Part shown: piece after piece, positions 29,438 to 46,069 of the stretch
How the letters are laid out: each line of letters begins with the position of its first letter
Position numbering within the stretch: the first letter of the stretch is position 1
Assembly (NCBI GenBank): GCA_012295275.1
Contig: CM022678.1
Coordinates: forward strand, 19,386,640-19,450,639
DNA length: 64,000 bases
Reading direction: 5' to 3'
DNA from: Chrysomallon squamiferum
Taxonomy: Eukaryota; Mollusca; Gastropoda; Neomphalida; Peltospiridae
The notes under the pieces: model-generated
Database searches by the model: none
What the model saw: only the letters and a program-made list of their open reading frames with translations
What the model was told of the DNA's origin: nothing
Program-made: the position numbers and the translations under genes

Positions 29438-29493
29438 ATTCTTTGAAATCCCGCCTCTAATGACGTTGTGCTTTGCTCTCTTTTCGCAGCCAT
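29437..29493 (-). pseudogene. orphan first exon lacking its splice donor
   Basis: The - strand ATG at 29493 encodes MAAKREQSTTSLEAGFQRIK, homologous to exon 1 of the copy at 55959-56022, then runs directly into (AG)n with no GT donor. TTTATTTTAG precedes GATAATGG, as in the other MAAK-type exon. No TPR exon follows within the next several kb, so this is a relic. Confidence 0.8.
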
Positions 29494-29953
29494 TATCCTA
29501 AAATAAAGTTATAAAGTAATTTACCAATATTCTGTTTCGGCTCAAGTGTACTTTCTCTAGGCCTAACAAAAATGAGCCGGTATATAGCAGCATAGAAACA
29601 GAAAGAGGTGTATGAAATTAGGTCACTGAGATCTGCAATAAATATAGCGACTAAACAGATCCAGAAGATATAAGAAGTATTTGTTAGTAGATTTTTTCTT
29701 TCTTTTTATACTATTTTTAGGAATCAAAGATGTGTAGTGTTTAGCATGTTTAGCACAGTCTCTGAGTCATACACTATTCAACGAAATCAACTCCATCCTC
29801 ATCTTAAATGTAAAAACATTAAAAATAAAAAATAATAACAATTATAGTAATAAACAAATGTTTCTATTTATATTCTTATTTTTTTCTTAAGTTTTATATT
29901 TTTTAATAATATATTTTATTATTGTTGATTAGGAACAGTAGTGATAGTATAAC

Positions 29954-30020
<67 letters not shown>

Positions 30021-30604
30021 TGTAGTAGTAGAAGTAGCAGTAATAGTATTTTAGTAGTCCATACTGTTTCAATATTTTTGAATTAGAACGAAATTTAAAT
30101 AAATTAAAAAAAAATTCAAATTTAATTTCATTTTCACAATAAAACCAGAAAAGGATTCTCTAAATCAGCATTTTATTCAAGCATAATTACTTTGTATATA
30201 GATATAGACAGTTAGACATACAAACACTTATATTAAATTATATTATATTATATTATATTATAGATATTATATTATATTACAAAAAAGCCATGATACTTAT
30301 ATTACACTTTAGATTTCACAAATTTCATTTCATAAACTTATTGAAAAATATATTAAAATAACTGTATATCGTCTGTACAACCTGTATACGTAGATTAAAT
30401 GTCTAAGCTGTATAAAGATATCTGTAGCACACCTATATAAGGATTTAGGTTTTTAAAAGACATCGTATTTTTCTACCACTGTTTCATATTCTTAAAACTG
30501 AAAAATTCAGTAATCGAAAACATTTCCAGTTCAAGCATTTTCTAGAAGGAATCCGAATATAAATATAATTATCAGCAAAATTGTTGTTCTTGTTAATCTT
30601 CATG

Positions 30605-30641
<37 letters not shown>

Positions 30642-30721
30642 TACAATTATTTCGATTAATAAAGTTGAACAATCCATAGTGTTCAATTCAAATTATTGTT
30701 AAGATCTGTAAATTTTCAAAT
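29494..30721. other. 3' flank of the intact TPR-TIR gene
   Basis: No gene seen. Left part: upstream repeat of the orphan exon with GAAACAGAAA at 29595-29604 and a (TAG)n array at 29956-30019. Right part: the 3' UTR of the gene at 30722, with its (TATTA)n, an ATT array at 30607-30640 and a conserved AATAAA. Compared with sister copies, about 500 bp of the flank (the equivalent of 45870-46300) is missing. Confidence 0.6.
30172..30177 (-). promoter_or_regulatory. polyadenylation signal of the intact TPR-TIR gene
   Basis: TTTATT on the + strand reads AATAAA on the - strand, in the conserved GCTTGAATAAAATGCTG context, giving a 3' UTR of about 545 nt. Confidence 0.6.
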
Positions 30722-33359
<2,638 letters not shown>

Positions 33360-33403
33360 TTTCCTAAAAGTATGTAATAAAATGTTTTAGTAATATTCTA
33401 TTT

Positions 33404-33409
33404 CTTATA
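33404..33409 (-). promoter_or_regulatory. TATA-like element of the intact gene
   Basis: The - strand reads CAGCTATAAGAAAT, 45-50 bp upstream of the ATG at 33359. It is conserved upstream of the orphan exon at 23110. It would place transcription start about 20 bp before the ATG. Confidence 0.4.
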
Positions 33410-33501
33410 GCTGTATTTAACGTCATACATTTAAAAAGCCGTGGATAAAAATAAATACTAGTAATAAATAAAAAATAAATACATAAAAAAAAACGAAGAA
33501 A

Positions 33502-33613
33502 GAAACCGAAAGAGAAAGAAATTGAAACAACATCTTTTTTTAAAATATTATAATAAAAAAGAAATAAATAAATAAAGAAACAAAGAAATATATGATAATA
33601 CAGAAACAGAAAC
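33502..33613. promoter_or_regulatory. three ISRE/IRF-type GAAANNGAAA motifs upstream of the intact gene
   Basis: GAAACCGAAA (33502-33511), GAAATTGAAA (33518-33527) and GAAACAGAAAC (33603-33613) lie 143-254 bp upstream of the ATG, about 95-205 bp beyond the TATA-like element. The consensus GAAANNGAAA is the IRF-bound interferon-stimulated response element that drives vertebrate IFIT genes. The surrounding sequence is A-rich, so chance matches are possible. Confidence 0.45.
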
Positions 33614-34620
33614 GGGTGTGTAAATCTAGGTCACTGAAATATGTAAGAAACATAGCGAGTATGAACACCGGGGAGAAGTAATAGTTATTTATAGATTAGT
33701 TTGTAGTTGGATTTTTTCTTTTTTCTGTAATGTTGAGCAATTGTAGCTGTCTATGCTTGGGTCACAGAATAAAATGCTTAAAAAGAAATAAAGTAAAAAG
33801 CAAAAAATAAATGTTTCGCGTAACCCTTATCTAAATACTAATTGTATTATGCCACCCAAATCTTCCTGGTTCCCAAAACATTTACATGGATTTACGAGTA
33901 GTTTCTTTCTTGTGTGTTTGTATATTAAACTTCCTTGTAGTTTATACCTCTTAATAGTCAATTAACTGTTCGTGAATTATAGCTTTATTTTAATGGACAG
34001 TAAAGTATCTCATCGGAAAAACACACTTAAATCAAAGTTTTACTTATGGAAAAATAATCACAATAATAATAATAATAATAATAATAATTATAATAATAAT
34101 TGGCAATAATAATAATGATATTGAATGTTTCAATAGTTACTTTTCGTTTCATTGATATGAAAATGTCCTAATTGGTTTTATCTCTATTTTGTACCTTTAT
34201 TTGTTAACAGCTGCAGGCCCAGAAATTTACTGCTCTTATTCAATGGTGTCAGCTTTTGGCCCTGAAAACCCATTTGAATATCAGCCCATGAAGCAAATAT
34301 TAAATTGACGCTTTTCCGGAAACCAAAAAACGCGACGTTTTCCGAGTAAAGAACGAGATTTCCAAGCCGTTGATAGGCTGCTAACACTATAGTGACATTT
34401 TCTTTTTCTATTTTGTACTTCCGGAGGATTCAGAGCTGTGTAGTGTTTGAGTGGGAGAGAATGTTACTAAGATGTTAGTTAGAGTCTATATTTTTCCATT
34501 AATAATAAAAAGAAAATAATTAATGAAATAAAAATCAACGAAGAAAATTTTCGTTTTTATATTTAATTTAATGGATAAGATTGTTAGGTAAATTTAAAAC
34601 ATATGGACTGTTATCCGTAA

Positions 34621-35391
34621 AACTTTGAAAACTAAATATTAAATTTAATAATGCAAAAAAAATAAAATATTAAAAAAAAGAAATACTAATCTTTTATTAG
34701 GCCATCAAAATCTTACTCTTACAAAAACCTTCCCATTCTTCTGATCTTACAAAAATAAAAAATAAAGAAGATTCCCGTCAATTTACGAGATCTTGTTTTA
34801 AAGTTTACATTCCTTCAGCTGGATGAATGAACGTATTTAGAAATGTTATATATCTATTAATTTTGGCGAACGTGATCACACAAAGTCACAGGACACGTGA
34901 CTAATTTTCGTGGAAGTAGGAAAATAAGCTATGTTCAGGTATTCGGATCAACGAACACGTTTAGAAATATCATGAATACTTTGTGAACTCGCTGACTATG
35001 TAAACAAACAAACAAAAAAAAACATGTTTCCCTCGCTTGAACTAAACCTAACCTATACACAACTCATATTTCGATTTTGTTATCCAAAAACACTAGGATC
35101 AACAATTCTACATGTTAATGACTTTTATCAGCCTATATGAATAAAATGTATCGCACCTATAAGCGACATAAAACACTGCAGGAACAAAAACGTGTGTGCG
35201 AAATTAGGTCATTGAAATATACATGAAATATAGCCAGAAAAGTGACCCGGGAGACATAATAAGTATTTACTAAACAGCTTTTAGTAGGATTTGTTTTTAT
35301 TTTTATATTATTTTGAGGAGTTACAGCTGTATTGTGTTTGTTTCAGAAATGACCTGCGTTTTGATTTTAAAAGTAAAAAAATATATATATA

Positions 35392-35432
<41 letters not shown>

Positions 35433-38120
35433 ATAATAATAATAATAATAATAATACTAATAATAGTTATAATCATACAAATAATAATAATAATAATAAT
35501 AATAATAATCATACAGATAATAATAATAATGATATTTTTTCCCTCACGGTTCTATAAATCTTAACTTTTATTAGGCTATCAAAATCCTATTGGTTTCAGT
35601 AAACCTTCGAATCAATTTATGTGAACTAGTCTTTTCTGAACTAAGATGAAGTTTGTGTTATTTGCTTCTTGTGTATTTGTATATTACATTTCCTGGCAGT
35701 TATAACTTGAATATATAATGAATGAATTTTATATTTTAATGCACAAGTTAAACTATATAAAAGAAGTTACCTGATAAGGTAATGTAATAACCTTGTTGCG
35801 TGACAACAGAAAATAAAACTAAATAAAATGTTTTAATAAGATATATTTTTTAATCCTGACTTGAACAGTAAATTCCACTAAAGTTATTTATTTAGTAAAC
35901 GTGATTAAACAAACTGAAAGAGCGCATTAGTGATTTTCCTGGAAATCGAAGTGCGTTTTTTCAGCGAACTTATTGGGGTTTTTGTAACTAGATGCTAGAT
36001 TAATGAACGCATTTAGAAATGTGATATTTTAAAGCTAACTTTATATATTTAGTTTCTACGCAATTTAGTTATTAATTTTCGCGAACGTGATCAAACAAAG
36101 TCAGAGCACACGTGACTAATTTTCGTGGAAGTAGAAAAATAAGCTAAATATTCGGATGAATGAACACGTTTGTAAACACCATGGCTCTTCTTAGTGAACT
36201 CGTTGCGTATCTAAAGAAAAAAGGTTTCCCTCGCCTGAACTAAAGCTAACCAACACACAACTCATATTTTTTTTTTCTTTTTTTTTCTTTATATTATAAC
36301 ACAAGGACTCACAGCAGTTCTAACTGTTATTCACTTTTATCAGCCAACATGAGTTAAAAACACTACAGCTGTCAGCCGATATATAACAATACAGAAACAG
36401 AAACGAGTGTACGAAATTAGGTCACTGAAATGTACAAGAAATATAGCAATCGGGAGATGCTAGAACTATCTATAAAGCTGATTCATCTTGTTCTGTAAAT
36501 TACACCTGTGAAAATAGTAAGACAACAGACAACAGTGAACTAAAAGACGAGTCATGATTTTAAATTTAATAATGCAGAAAAATAATAATAATTAAAAGAA
36601 AAATATTTACCTTCCCATTATTTAAATACTCCTAATACTGTATTATTCCGTTTAAGTTTAAATACTAAAGAAAATATTATTTGGAATGCCAGAGAAAACT
36701 GGATGTGACATTATTATTGTTATAATTACTACTACTACTATTATTATTATTATTATTATTATCATCATCATCATCATCATCATCATCATCTGTTTTTCTT
36801 CTCAGTGTTGTAATCTGCAGAGATATAAAACTAAATAAAATTCTGAATAAGATATATTTCTTTTAATTCTAACTCGAAATTTTGTTATTTAGTAAAGGTG
36901 GTTAAATAAAGTGACACCACGCATCAGTAATTTTCGTGGAATGTATCAGGTTTGTGTAACTAGATGCTGAATGAATGAACGTATTTAGAAATGGGATGTG
37001 AAATCAATATTTTAATGGTAACTTTATATATTTATTTTCTACGTAATTTAACTATTAATTTTAGCGAACGTGATTACACAAAGTCAGAGCACATGTGACT
37101 AATTTTCGTGGAATTAGAAAAACGAGCCACATACATATATTCGGATCAGTGAACATGTTTAGAAATAGCATGTCTACTGAGTGTAGGTAAGAAAAACATA
37201 GAAAAATATGAGTGGTCTCTTCTTGCTCCATTTAGTTCAATAACAGCAACAACAACAGCAACAACAAGAGCAGCAGCAACAACAACAACATTAATAATAA
37301 TAATAAGAAGAAGAAGAAGAAGAATATCGAAAAATAAAATGAAATACTTCGATTCCTATAGCTGCTTTGATGGTCGTTAGGATGCAATAATACTATCCTG
37401 TACACAACTCACATCTCTACTTAGTTTTCTTTCTCTATTTATTTTATTTTGAGGAATAACAACACTGAAGTGTTTGGGCCAGAGAATAATAAACAAAATG
37501 ACCTGCTTCACAATTTTAAATTAAATTACATAAAAATGAAAAAAGAATTTAAAAAAAATAAAATGAAAAAGAGAAAATGAAAGACAACCCAATATTTGTT
37601 TTACCTTTAAAAGATTCTAATTTTTATTAGGCTATCAAAATTTTATCATCGATTTACATTTTCTTACGGTTTTGAACTAAGCTGAATTTTGTGTTAATTT
37701 GTTCTGTTATTTGCTTCGTGGGTATTTGTATATTGCACTTAATTGTAGTTATAACTTATTATATCAGTTAACTATTCGAGAATTATTGTTATAACTTAAT
37801 GGATAAGTAATGAATAAATTCTTAGTTAAATATAAAGTATATGACCGGAATAAGATTTTTTAACTCAAACTTACACGTTCTCTCTGGATGTTCCTTACAG
37901 CGAAACTAACTGTCAGTGTTATATAAGTGACTTCTTTCTACTTTCCTTATAGAATTCCACGAATCTGTTCAGAAAGACGATATGACTATTGTAAAAACTA
38001 TGTAAAAATGTGTTCTAACAAGGGAATATTCCCCTTAGGTTTAAATATTAAAGAAAATATTATTTGGAATCCCAGAGAAAACGGTTCATGAGGCATTATT
38101 ATGATTATTCCTATTAATGC

Positions 38121-38167
<47 letters not shown>

Positions 38168-39028
38168 GTTGTTGTTTTTTTTTTTGTTTTTTTTTTGCTG
38201 TTTTTTTGTTGTTGTTTTTCTTTGAGGGTTTTAGTCTGTTGAGAAATGAAACTAAATAAAATGTGTTAAAAAGATACATTTCTAAATCATAATTTGAAAT
38301 TTAGTTATTTAGTAAACGTGATTAAACAAAGTGAAACCAGGCATCAGTAATAGAAGAACAAGGTATACGTTCGTTCAGCCAATATCATGTTTGTGTAACT
38401 AGATACTGGTTGATCAAAGCTTTTAGAAATGTCAAATACCAGATTTAAAGCAAACTTTATATATTTTCGTTCTATCTAATTTAACTATTAATTTTCGTGA
38501 ACATTATTTTAAAAAGTCAAAGCAAAAGTGACTAATTCTCGTGAAATTTTAGAAATATGCTAAATATTCGGATCAATGAAAAACCATGTCAACTGTGTGA
38601 AACGGTGTGCAGTAAATAATAATAATAATAATAATGTTCATAAGATATTTTTTAATACTAACTTGAATAGTATTTTCTGTAAATTTAGTTGTTTAGTAAA
38701 CGTGATTAAAAAACTGAAAATACACACTAGTAGTTTTCGTGGAAATAGAAGTATAAGGTTTACGTTCGTTGAGCGAATTTATGTGGTTTGTGTAACTAGA
38801 TACTTGATGAATGAACGTATTTAGAAATGTGATGTCAAATACAAAAGTTAACGCTAAATTTATATACTTGTTTTCTGTGTAATTTCGCTATCAATTTTCG
38901 AGAACGTGATTAAGCAAAGTCAAAGCACACGTGACAAATTCTCGGGAAATATGAGAAACACGATAAATATTCGGATCAATGAAAACTACGAGAATTGCCA
39001 TGTCTAGTGTGTCAAAACTGTTTACATA

Positions 39029-39071
<43 letters not shown>

Positions 39072-39673
39072 GTAATAATAAATTAATAAATAAATAAATA
39101 GATAAAATAAAATAAAACTGAAGAATGAAAACAAAAAAAGGTAATTTTTGTGTTGCCTTTATATCAGCATTAGCTGCTGTAGTTTTCATTCTCTATTTAT
39201 TTAAATTTGATGAATCACACATGCATAGTTTTGGGCCGGAATATAATTTTAGTTTTTAAAAGTGACTGTTTCAACATTTTAAATAACCTTGGGTATTTTT
39301 ATATTTCACTTAATTGTAATTATAACTTATATATCAGTTAACTATTCGTGAACCATAGTTATGATTTAATGGACAAGTAATGAATAAACTATTAGTTAAA
39401 GATAAAGTATAAGATCGGAATAACAAATTTTAAATCAAACTTACACGTTCTCTCTGGATGTTCCTTACTCCAAAACTAACCGTCAGTGTTCTGTGAGCGA
39501 CGTTTTTCTACTTTCCTCTTTGAATTCCACGAATCTGTTCAGAAAGCGGATACGATTGTTGTAAAAACTACGTAAAGAAATGTTGTCTAATGCTGTAATA
39601 TTCCGTTCAGGTATAAATATTAAAGAAAATATTATTTCGAATGCCAAAGGAAACTGTTCGTGAGGCATTATTA

Positions 39674-39704
<31 letters not shown>

Positions 39705-39997
39705 CATCATCATCATCATAATCATCATCTCTTTTTCTATTGCAGAGTTCTAGTCTGAAGAAAATAAAACTAAATACAATTTGTGAATAAGATATATTTT
39801 TTAATCCTAACTTGAACAATATTTTCAACTAAATCTGGTTATTTAGTAAAGATGAATTTAAAAAAAACTGAAACTACGCAATAGTAATTTTCGCGAAAAT
39901 GATTAAACAAAGTCAAAGCACAGGTGACTAATTAGAGAAATAGGACACATTTCCCAGTCAACGAACCCATCGAGAAATACCAAGTCTACTGCATCAA

Positions 39998-40046
<49 letters not shown>

Positions 40047-40655
40047 TGATACTAATATTTGTGTATTACACTTTCTTGTAGTTATAGTCTAGACTAGGTA
40101 ATTCGTCAATTAATTCTATATTTTAATGCACAAGTAAAGAATAAAATATTATTTAATTATCTCGATGTTCCTTACTGTGAAAGTAACTGTCAGTGTTATA
40201 TAAACGACTTCTTTCTACTTTCCTTTTTGAATTGCACGATTCAGTTCAGAAAGACGCTATGACTGTTGTAAAACCTATGTAAAAATGTTTTCGTGGAAAT
40301 AGAAGTATAAGTTGTACGTTCGTTAAGCTAATGTATCTGTTTTTTGTCACTAGATACTGGATTAATCAACACATTTACAAGTGTGATATCAAATACAAAA
40401 TTTAAAGCGAAGTTTATATTTATTTTCTAGTAACTTAGTATTAATTTCAGTGAATGTGATCAAACAAAGTCAAAGTACACAGGACTAATCTTCGTGAAAT
40501 TAGAGACATATGCTAAATATTTAGATCAACGAACTCAAAGACAAATATAATATCTACTGCGTGAAACCGTTTGAAGCAAAATAATAATAATAATAATAAA
40601 TATAATTTTTTCTTAAGATATTTCTTAATTCTAACTTGAACAATATTTTCCACTA

Positions 40656-40710
<55 letters not shown>

Positions 40711-40957
40711 TCGAAAAATAAAATAAAATATTTCGATTCCTGTCAGGCTCGTTCGGATTAAGTAATACTATCCTGTACAAAACTCATATGTCCATGATAT
40801 TTCTTTCTCTATGACTTCTTTCTACATTCCACGTTTCTGAATTCCACGAGTCTTGTAAAAGCTATGTGAAAAATATTTTATAATAGGGAAATATTACATT
40901 TAGGTTCAAATATTAAAGACAATATTATTTGGAATGCCAGACAAACTAATGATGGGA

Positions 40958-41003
<46 letters not shown>

Positions 41004-42319
41004 GTTATTAACCTTTACGTCAGCAGTATTTTCCAGTAAATTTAGTTATTTAGTAAAAGTGATTAAACAAACTGAAACTATACATTAGTAGTTTTCGTGG
41101 AAAGAGAAGTATAAGGTAGACGTTCGTTCAGTGAACTGATTTGATCTGTGCAACTAGATACTGGATGGATGGACGATTTAGAAATGTGATATCAAATAAA
41201 TATCTTAAATGTAACTTTATTCGTTTATTTTCTACCTAATTTAACTATTAATTTTAGCGAACGTGATTACACAAAATCAGAGCACATGTTACTAATTTTC
41301 GTGGAATTAGAAAAACGAGCCACATACATATATTAGTATCAGTGAACACGATTAGAAATAACATGTCTACTGAGCGTACGTAAGAAAAAAATAGAAAAAA
41401 TATGAGTGGTTTCTTCTTGCTCCATTTAGTTCAATAACAACAACAAGAACAGTAGCATCAACAACAACAACAACAATATTAATAATAGTAATAATAATAA
41501 TAATAAGAAGAAGAATATCGAAAAATAAAATAAAATAAAATACTTCGATTCCTATAGCTGCTGTGATGGTGGTTAGGATGAAATAATACTATCCTGTACA
41601 CAACTCACATCTCATAAGTTTTCTTTCTCTATTTATCTTAATTTGAGGAATCACAACACTGGCGTGTTTGGCCAGAAAATTATAAACAAAATGACCTGCT
41701 TTTACAATTTTAAATTAAATTACATAAAAATGAAAAAAAAAAAGAAAAAAAAAAATGAAAACGAGAAAAAGAAAGACAACCTAATATTTGTTTTACCTTT
41801 AAAAGATTCTAAATTTTATTAGGCTATCAAAATTTTATCATCGATTTACATTTTCTTACGGTTTTGAACTAAGCTGAATTTTTAGTTAATTTGTTCTGTT
41901 ATTTGCTTCGTGGGTATTTGTATATTGCACTTAATTGTAGTTATAACTTATTATATCAGTTAACTATTCGAGAATTATTGTTATAACTTAATGGATAAGT
42001 AATGAATAAATTCTTAGTTAAATATAAAGTATATGACCGGAATAATATTTTTTAAATCAAACTTACACGTTCTCTCTGGATGTTCCTTACTGCGAAACTA
42101 ACTGTCAGTGTTATATAAGTGACTTCTTTCTATTTTCGTTTTAAATTCCACGAATCGTTTAGAAAGACGATATGATCGTCGTAAAAGCTGTGTAAAAATG
42201 CTTTGTAATACTTCATTATTCTGTGCAGATTTAAATAGAAAAGAAAATATTATTTCGAAAGCCAGACAAATTGTTTATGGACATCTTTAGTAGTATTGTT
42301 GTTATTATTATTATTATTA

Positions 42320-42351
<32 letters not shown>

Positions 42352-42912
42352 GTTGTTGTTGTTGTTATTGCTGTTGTTGTTACTGTTGTTGTTATTGTTA
42401 TGTTTTTCTATTGCACGGCTGTAATCTGTAGAAAATAAAACTAAATACAATTTGTCAATAAGATATATTTTTTTTAATCCTTTGCTTTAACAGTATTTTC
42501 CACTAAATTTAGTTATTTAGTAAACGTGATTAAACACACTGAAACAATGCATTAGTAATTTTCGTGGAAATAGAAGTAGAAGGTTTACGTCCGTTCGACG
42601 AACTTATCTGTTTTGTGTAACTAGATGCTGGATGAATGAACGTATTTAGTGCAATTAGAAGTATAAGGTTTACGTTCGTTCAGCGAAGTTATTTGGTTTG
42701 TGCAACTAGATACTGGGTAAATCAAACCATTCAGAAATGTGATATCCAATACAAAATTTAAAGCTATTAATTTTCGGGAACGCGATTAATCAAAGACAAA
42801 GCACACATGACTAATTCTTGTAAAAATTGAGAGATATGCCAAATATTCGGATCAACGAACACATCGAGAAATATTATGTCTACTGTGTGAAACGGTCTGC
42901 AGGAAATAATAA

Positions 42913-42966
<54 letters not shown>

Positions 42967-43682
42967 TAAAATAAATAAATAAATAATAACAAATAAATAA
43001 ATAAATAAATAAGTGATAAAGTTTTCTTTCCTTATTTGTATAAATTTAAGGAATCACAGCTGTGTAGTGCTTGGGCCAGAGAATAATCAACAAAATCACC
43101 AGCTTCAAAATTTCAATAAATACAGAACAAAAAAGAAGAGGAAATTTTTGTCTCATCTTTATATAATAATTTGTATTTGTCCATTCAAGTTTTACTGGTT
43201 TCAAAAGCCTTTCCCGTCGATTTACGTGTTTTAATTTGTTTTAACCTAAGCTGAAGTTTAAGTTAATTTGTTGATATTGATGGAAAGTTTAGTATGAACT
43301 TGTTTGTTATTTTTTTTTCTTAATTTCCTTTTCATAGATGAGATATTTTAGTGTTAATAAATAATGGCATACAGAGGAAGAAATTTGTTATTACTTTATT
43401 ATTATTAAATTATGGTATAGAAAGGTTTTGCAATTATTACTTTATTATTAATAAAGAATAGTATATAAAAGACGGTTATGTAATTTCTACTTATTATTAG
43501 TAAAGAATGGCTTAGAGAAAGGTTTTTGATAAAAAGTGTAGAGTGTGTTGTTTTTATTTCCTTTTCATGAGCTTGTTCAGTGATGGTAAATTGTGAAAGC
43601 TTGGTATGAATTGTTTTCAAATAAGGTAATATTTTTAAAACAATATTCTTATTTTGAAAGCAATATCAAACTGATGAAGGAT

Positions 43683-43743
<61 letters not shown>

Positions 43744-44877
43744 GTGTTGTTATTTTTTCCTTTCTTTTTCTTCCCAGTGTTCTAACAAATAGAAAAGTAA
43801 AACTTAGACCATCTAAATTTTTGCTAGACTGAAAAACTTATTTCCCGTTGATTTACGAGATCTTGTCTTTTCTTAGCTAAGCTCAATTTCTATTCAACGT
43901 CTTGTTTTACTTGCTGCTTTTGTATGTGCATTTTACTTCCTTATAATTATAGCCCGTTATCTATCAAAAGACAATTCGTGAATCAGAGGTATATTTTAAT
44001 GCTATTATTATTTTCCACGAAATTTACCTGTTTAGCGATTAAACAAACTGAAACCAGGAATTAGTAATTTTCGTACAATTAGCAAAATAATAATAAAAAA
44101 CCAAACACAAAACGTAATTCAATGAACTGGTTTGGTTTGTGTAACTGAATGCAGGATTAATGGACACATTTAGAAACCTGACATCAAATACTTAACTGAA
44201 AGCTATATTATCTATTTATTTTATATGAACAGTAGCTTTAATTTTCACGAACGTGATTAAACAAAGTGAAAGCACTCATGACTAAGTTTAGTCGAATTAG
44301 AAAAATACGATAAATATTCCGATCAGCGGAAACATTTAGAAATACGTCCGAGTGATTTCGCTCTTTAGCAATAAAAGTGTAGACGTTCTGCATTTAAACT
44401 GAAAAACGAAATAAATGAATAAATAAATACTGCGAGTCTTAGTGTTTATTAGATAAAATGCTTGGTGTAAGTGAGGACTTGTTTGATGTGAAGAAAACCG
44501 ATTGTAACTACAAAAATAAAATATCTTCCTCGACTTTTCTTAATCTAATAACCGATTTTTGAATCAGTATGCATGTCATTCAGGCTACATGAGGTAGCTA
44601 TCCCTCTTTTCTGCTCCCCTGGTGAAAACTGCATCACGAGTTATGTTATCATTTCTGAAGTACGTGATAGTTGATTTCAAAAGGCTAAATGCCATTTTCT
44701 TATTATAGATTTTTTTTTCTAGAAATTAAATAAGAAGGAATAAAATAAAGCAGAATTTTGACAGTAATATTTATTTCATTTTAAAACATGATCTGTTCAA
44801 AAATGGAATTGTGTCCCTGATCACAGTAGCATATAAATATCATATTTATATAGCTTTATCACACCAGTTATAATAAC

Positions 44878-44914
<37 letters not shown>

Positions 44915-45660
44915 CAATAATGATAGAAGAATAATAAGACGAAGAAGAAACAGAAGAATCGTACTGATAACAAATGATTATTATTATCATCATCATCATC
45001 ATCATCATTCCTTGTTACTAGTTATCGGATTATCTAAAGTGAATAAAAACTCACTGCGTTATTTAGGATAGACCAGGATAATAAAGTTAAATGTATGGAT
45101 CAAGGTTTCTAAAGAGTACTGTGAAACGAACGCATATTCAAACATCTAACAAACACACTATGCATTATATTGATTAACAAATGAAAGTTCTCTTATTCTA
45201 TGACAGACTAATTCACAGCAAGTTTCTGCATGATCTTTTACCTGTGAGATATTTTTATGTTTATATTATAATTATGTGCAAGTATCTCTGACATGTGGAG
45301 TTTCTAATTTTTTATTTATTTTTTATTATTTATTTATTTATTTATTTATTTATTATTATTACTTTTTTCTTTTAGTCTTTTGAAAATAAACAAAAACAAC
45401 AACAATATAACAATAAAAAATTAAAATATATATAGAAAAAATAAAAATTAAAAAAACATCTGTTTTTAATATGTTGTCTTCTTATCATAACAACCAGAAC
45501 TAAATGTTATATAGTCTGTATTTATACTGAAAAACAAACAAAATAAATAAATAAATAAATAATGAATAAATCAGTAAGTAAGATCATCCGGATTGGAAAG
45601 TGGACTGGATAGTAAATTTAAAAAATCACCATAATCATTTGTTTACTTAATAACCATTAT
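34621..45660. repeat. array of degenerate interspersed repeat modules, no gene
   Basis: The stretch is built from repeated modules: (1) CGTGATTAAACAAA ... GTGACTAATTTTCGTGGAA ... ATTCGGATCAACGAA, near 34860, 35870, 36890, 38300, 38690, 39840, 40290, 41030, 42490, 42650 and 44030; (2) GAATCACAGCTGTGTAGTG ... GGGCCAGAGAATAATAAACAAAATGACC, near 37440, 39210, 41640 and 43050; (3) CAAACTTACACGTTCTC ... GGATGTTCCTTACT, near 37865, 39437 and 42058. AAT/ATT/ATC arrays lie between them (35392-35520, 36728-36790, 38121-38166, 39031-39090, 42302-42405, 43688-43741). All are in one orientation. No conserved open frame. Confidence 0.65.
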
Positions 45661-46027
45661 TACCATTAGAAGTAGTAGTAGTAGAAATAGTTACAGCTGC
45701 AGTACTGTTAATAAGAAGAGTAGTGATAGTAGAAATAGCAGTAGCAGTACTAGTGTTTTAGTCGTTCATACTGTTTCTATACACCAAATTAGAAACAAAT
45801 TTATATATGAAAAAAGTGAAACGTTCAAACTTAAATTTAATTCATTTTCACTCTATTATTTTTCCTGTTGTTCAGGTCAATCATATACTGGTAGTAATTG
45901 TCTTACATTTTATTGTTCTTGTTTCCGTTCTTGTCTTTGTTGGTGTCAATTTAATTGTTGTTGTTTTCTATTTCTTCTTCGTTTTAACTTTATAATTACA
46001 ATTATTATTATTATTATTATTATTATT

Positions 46028-46069
<42 letters not shown>

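Noticed and set aside
34860-44340. Regularly spaced repeats considered as a CRISPR array
   Set aside because: Units are hundreds of bases long, diverged and irregularly spaced, and the DNA is eukaryotic.
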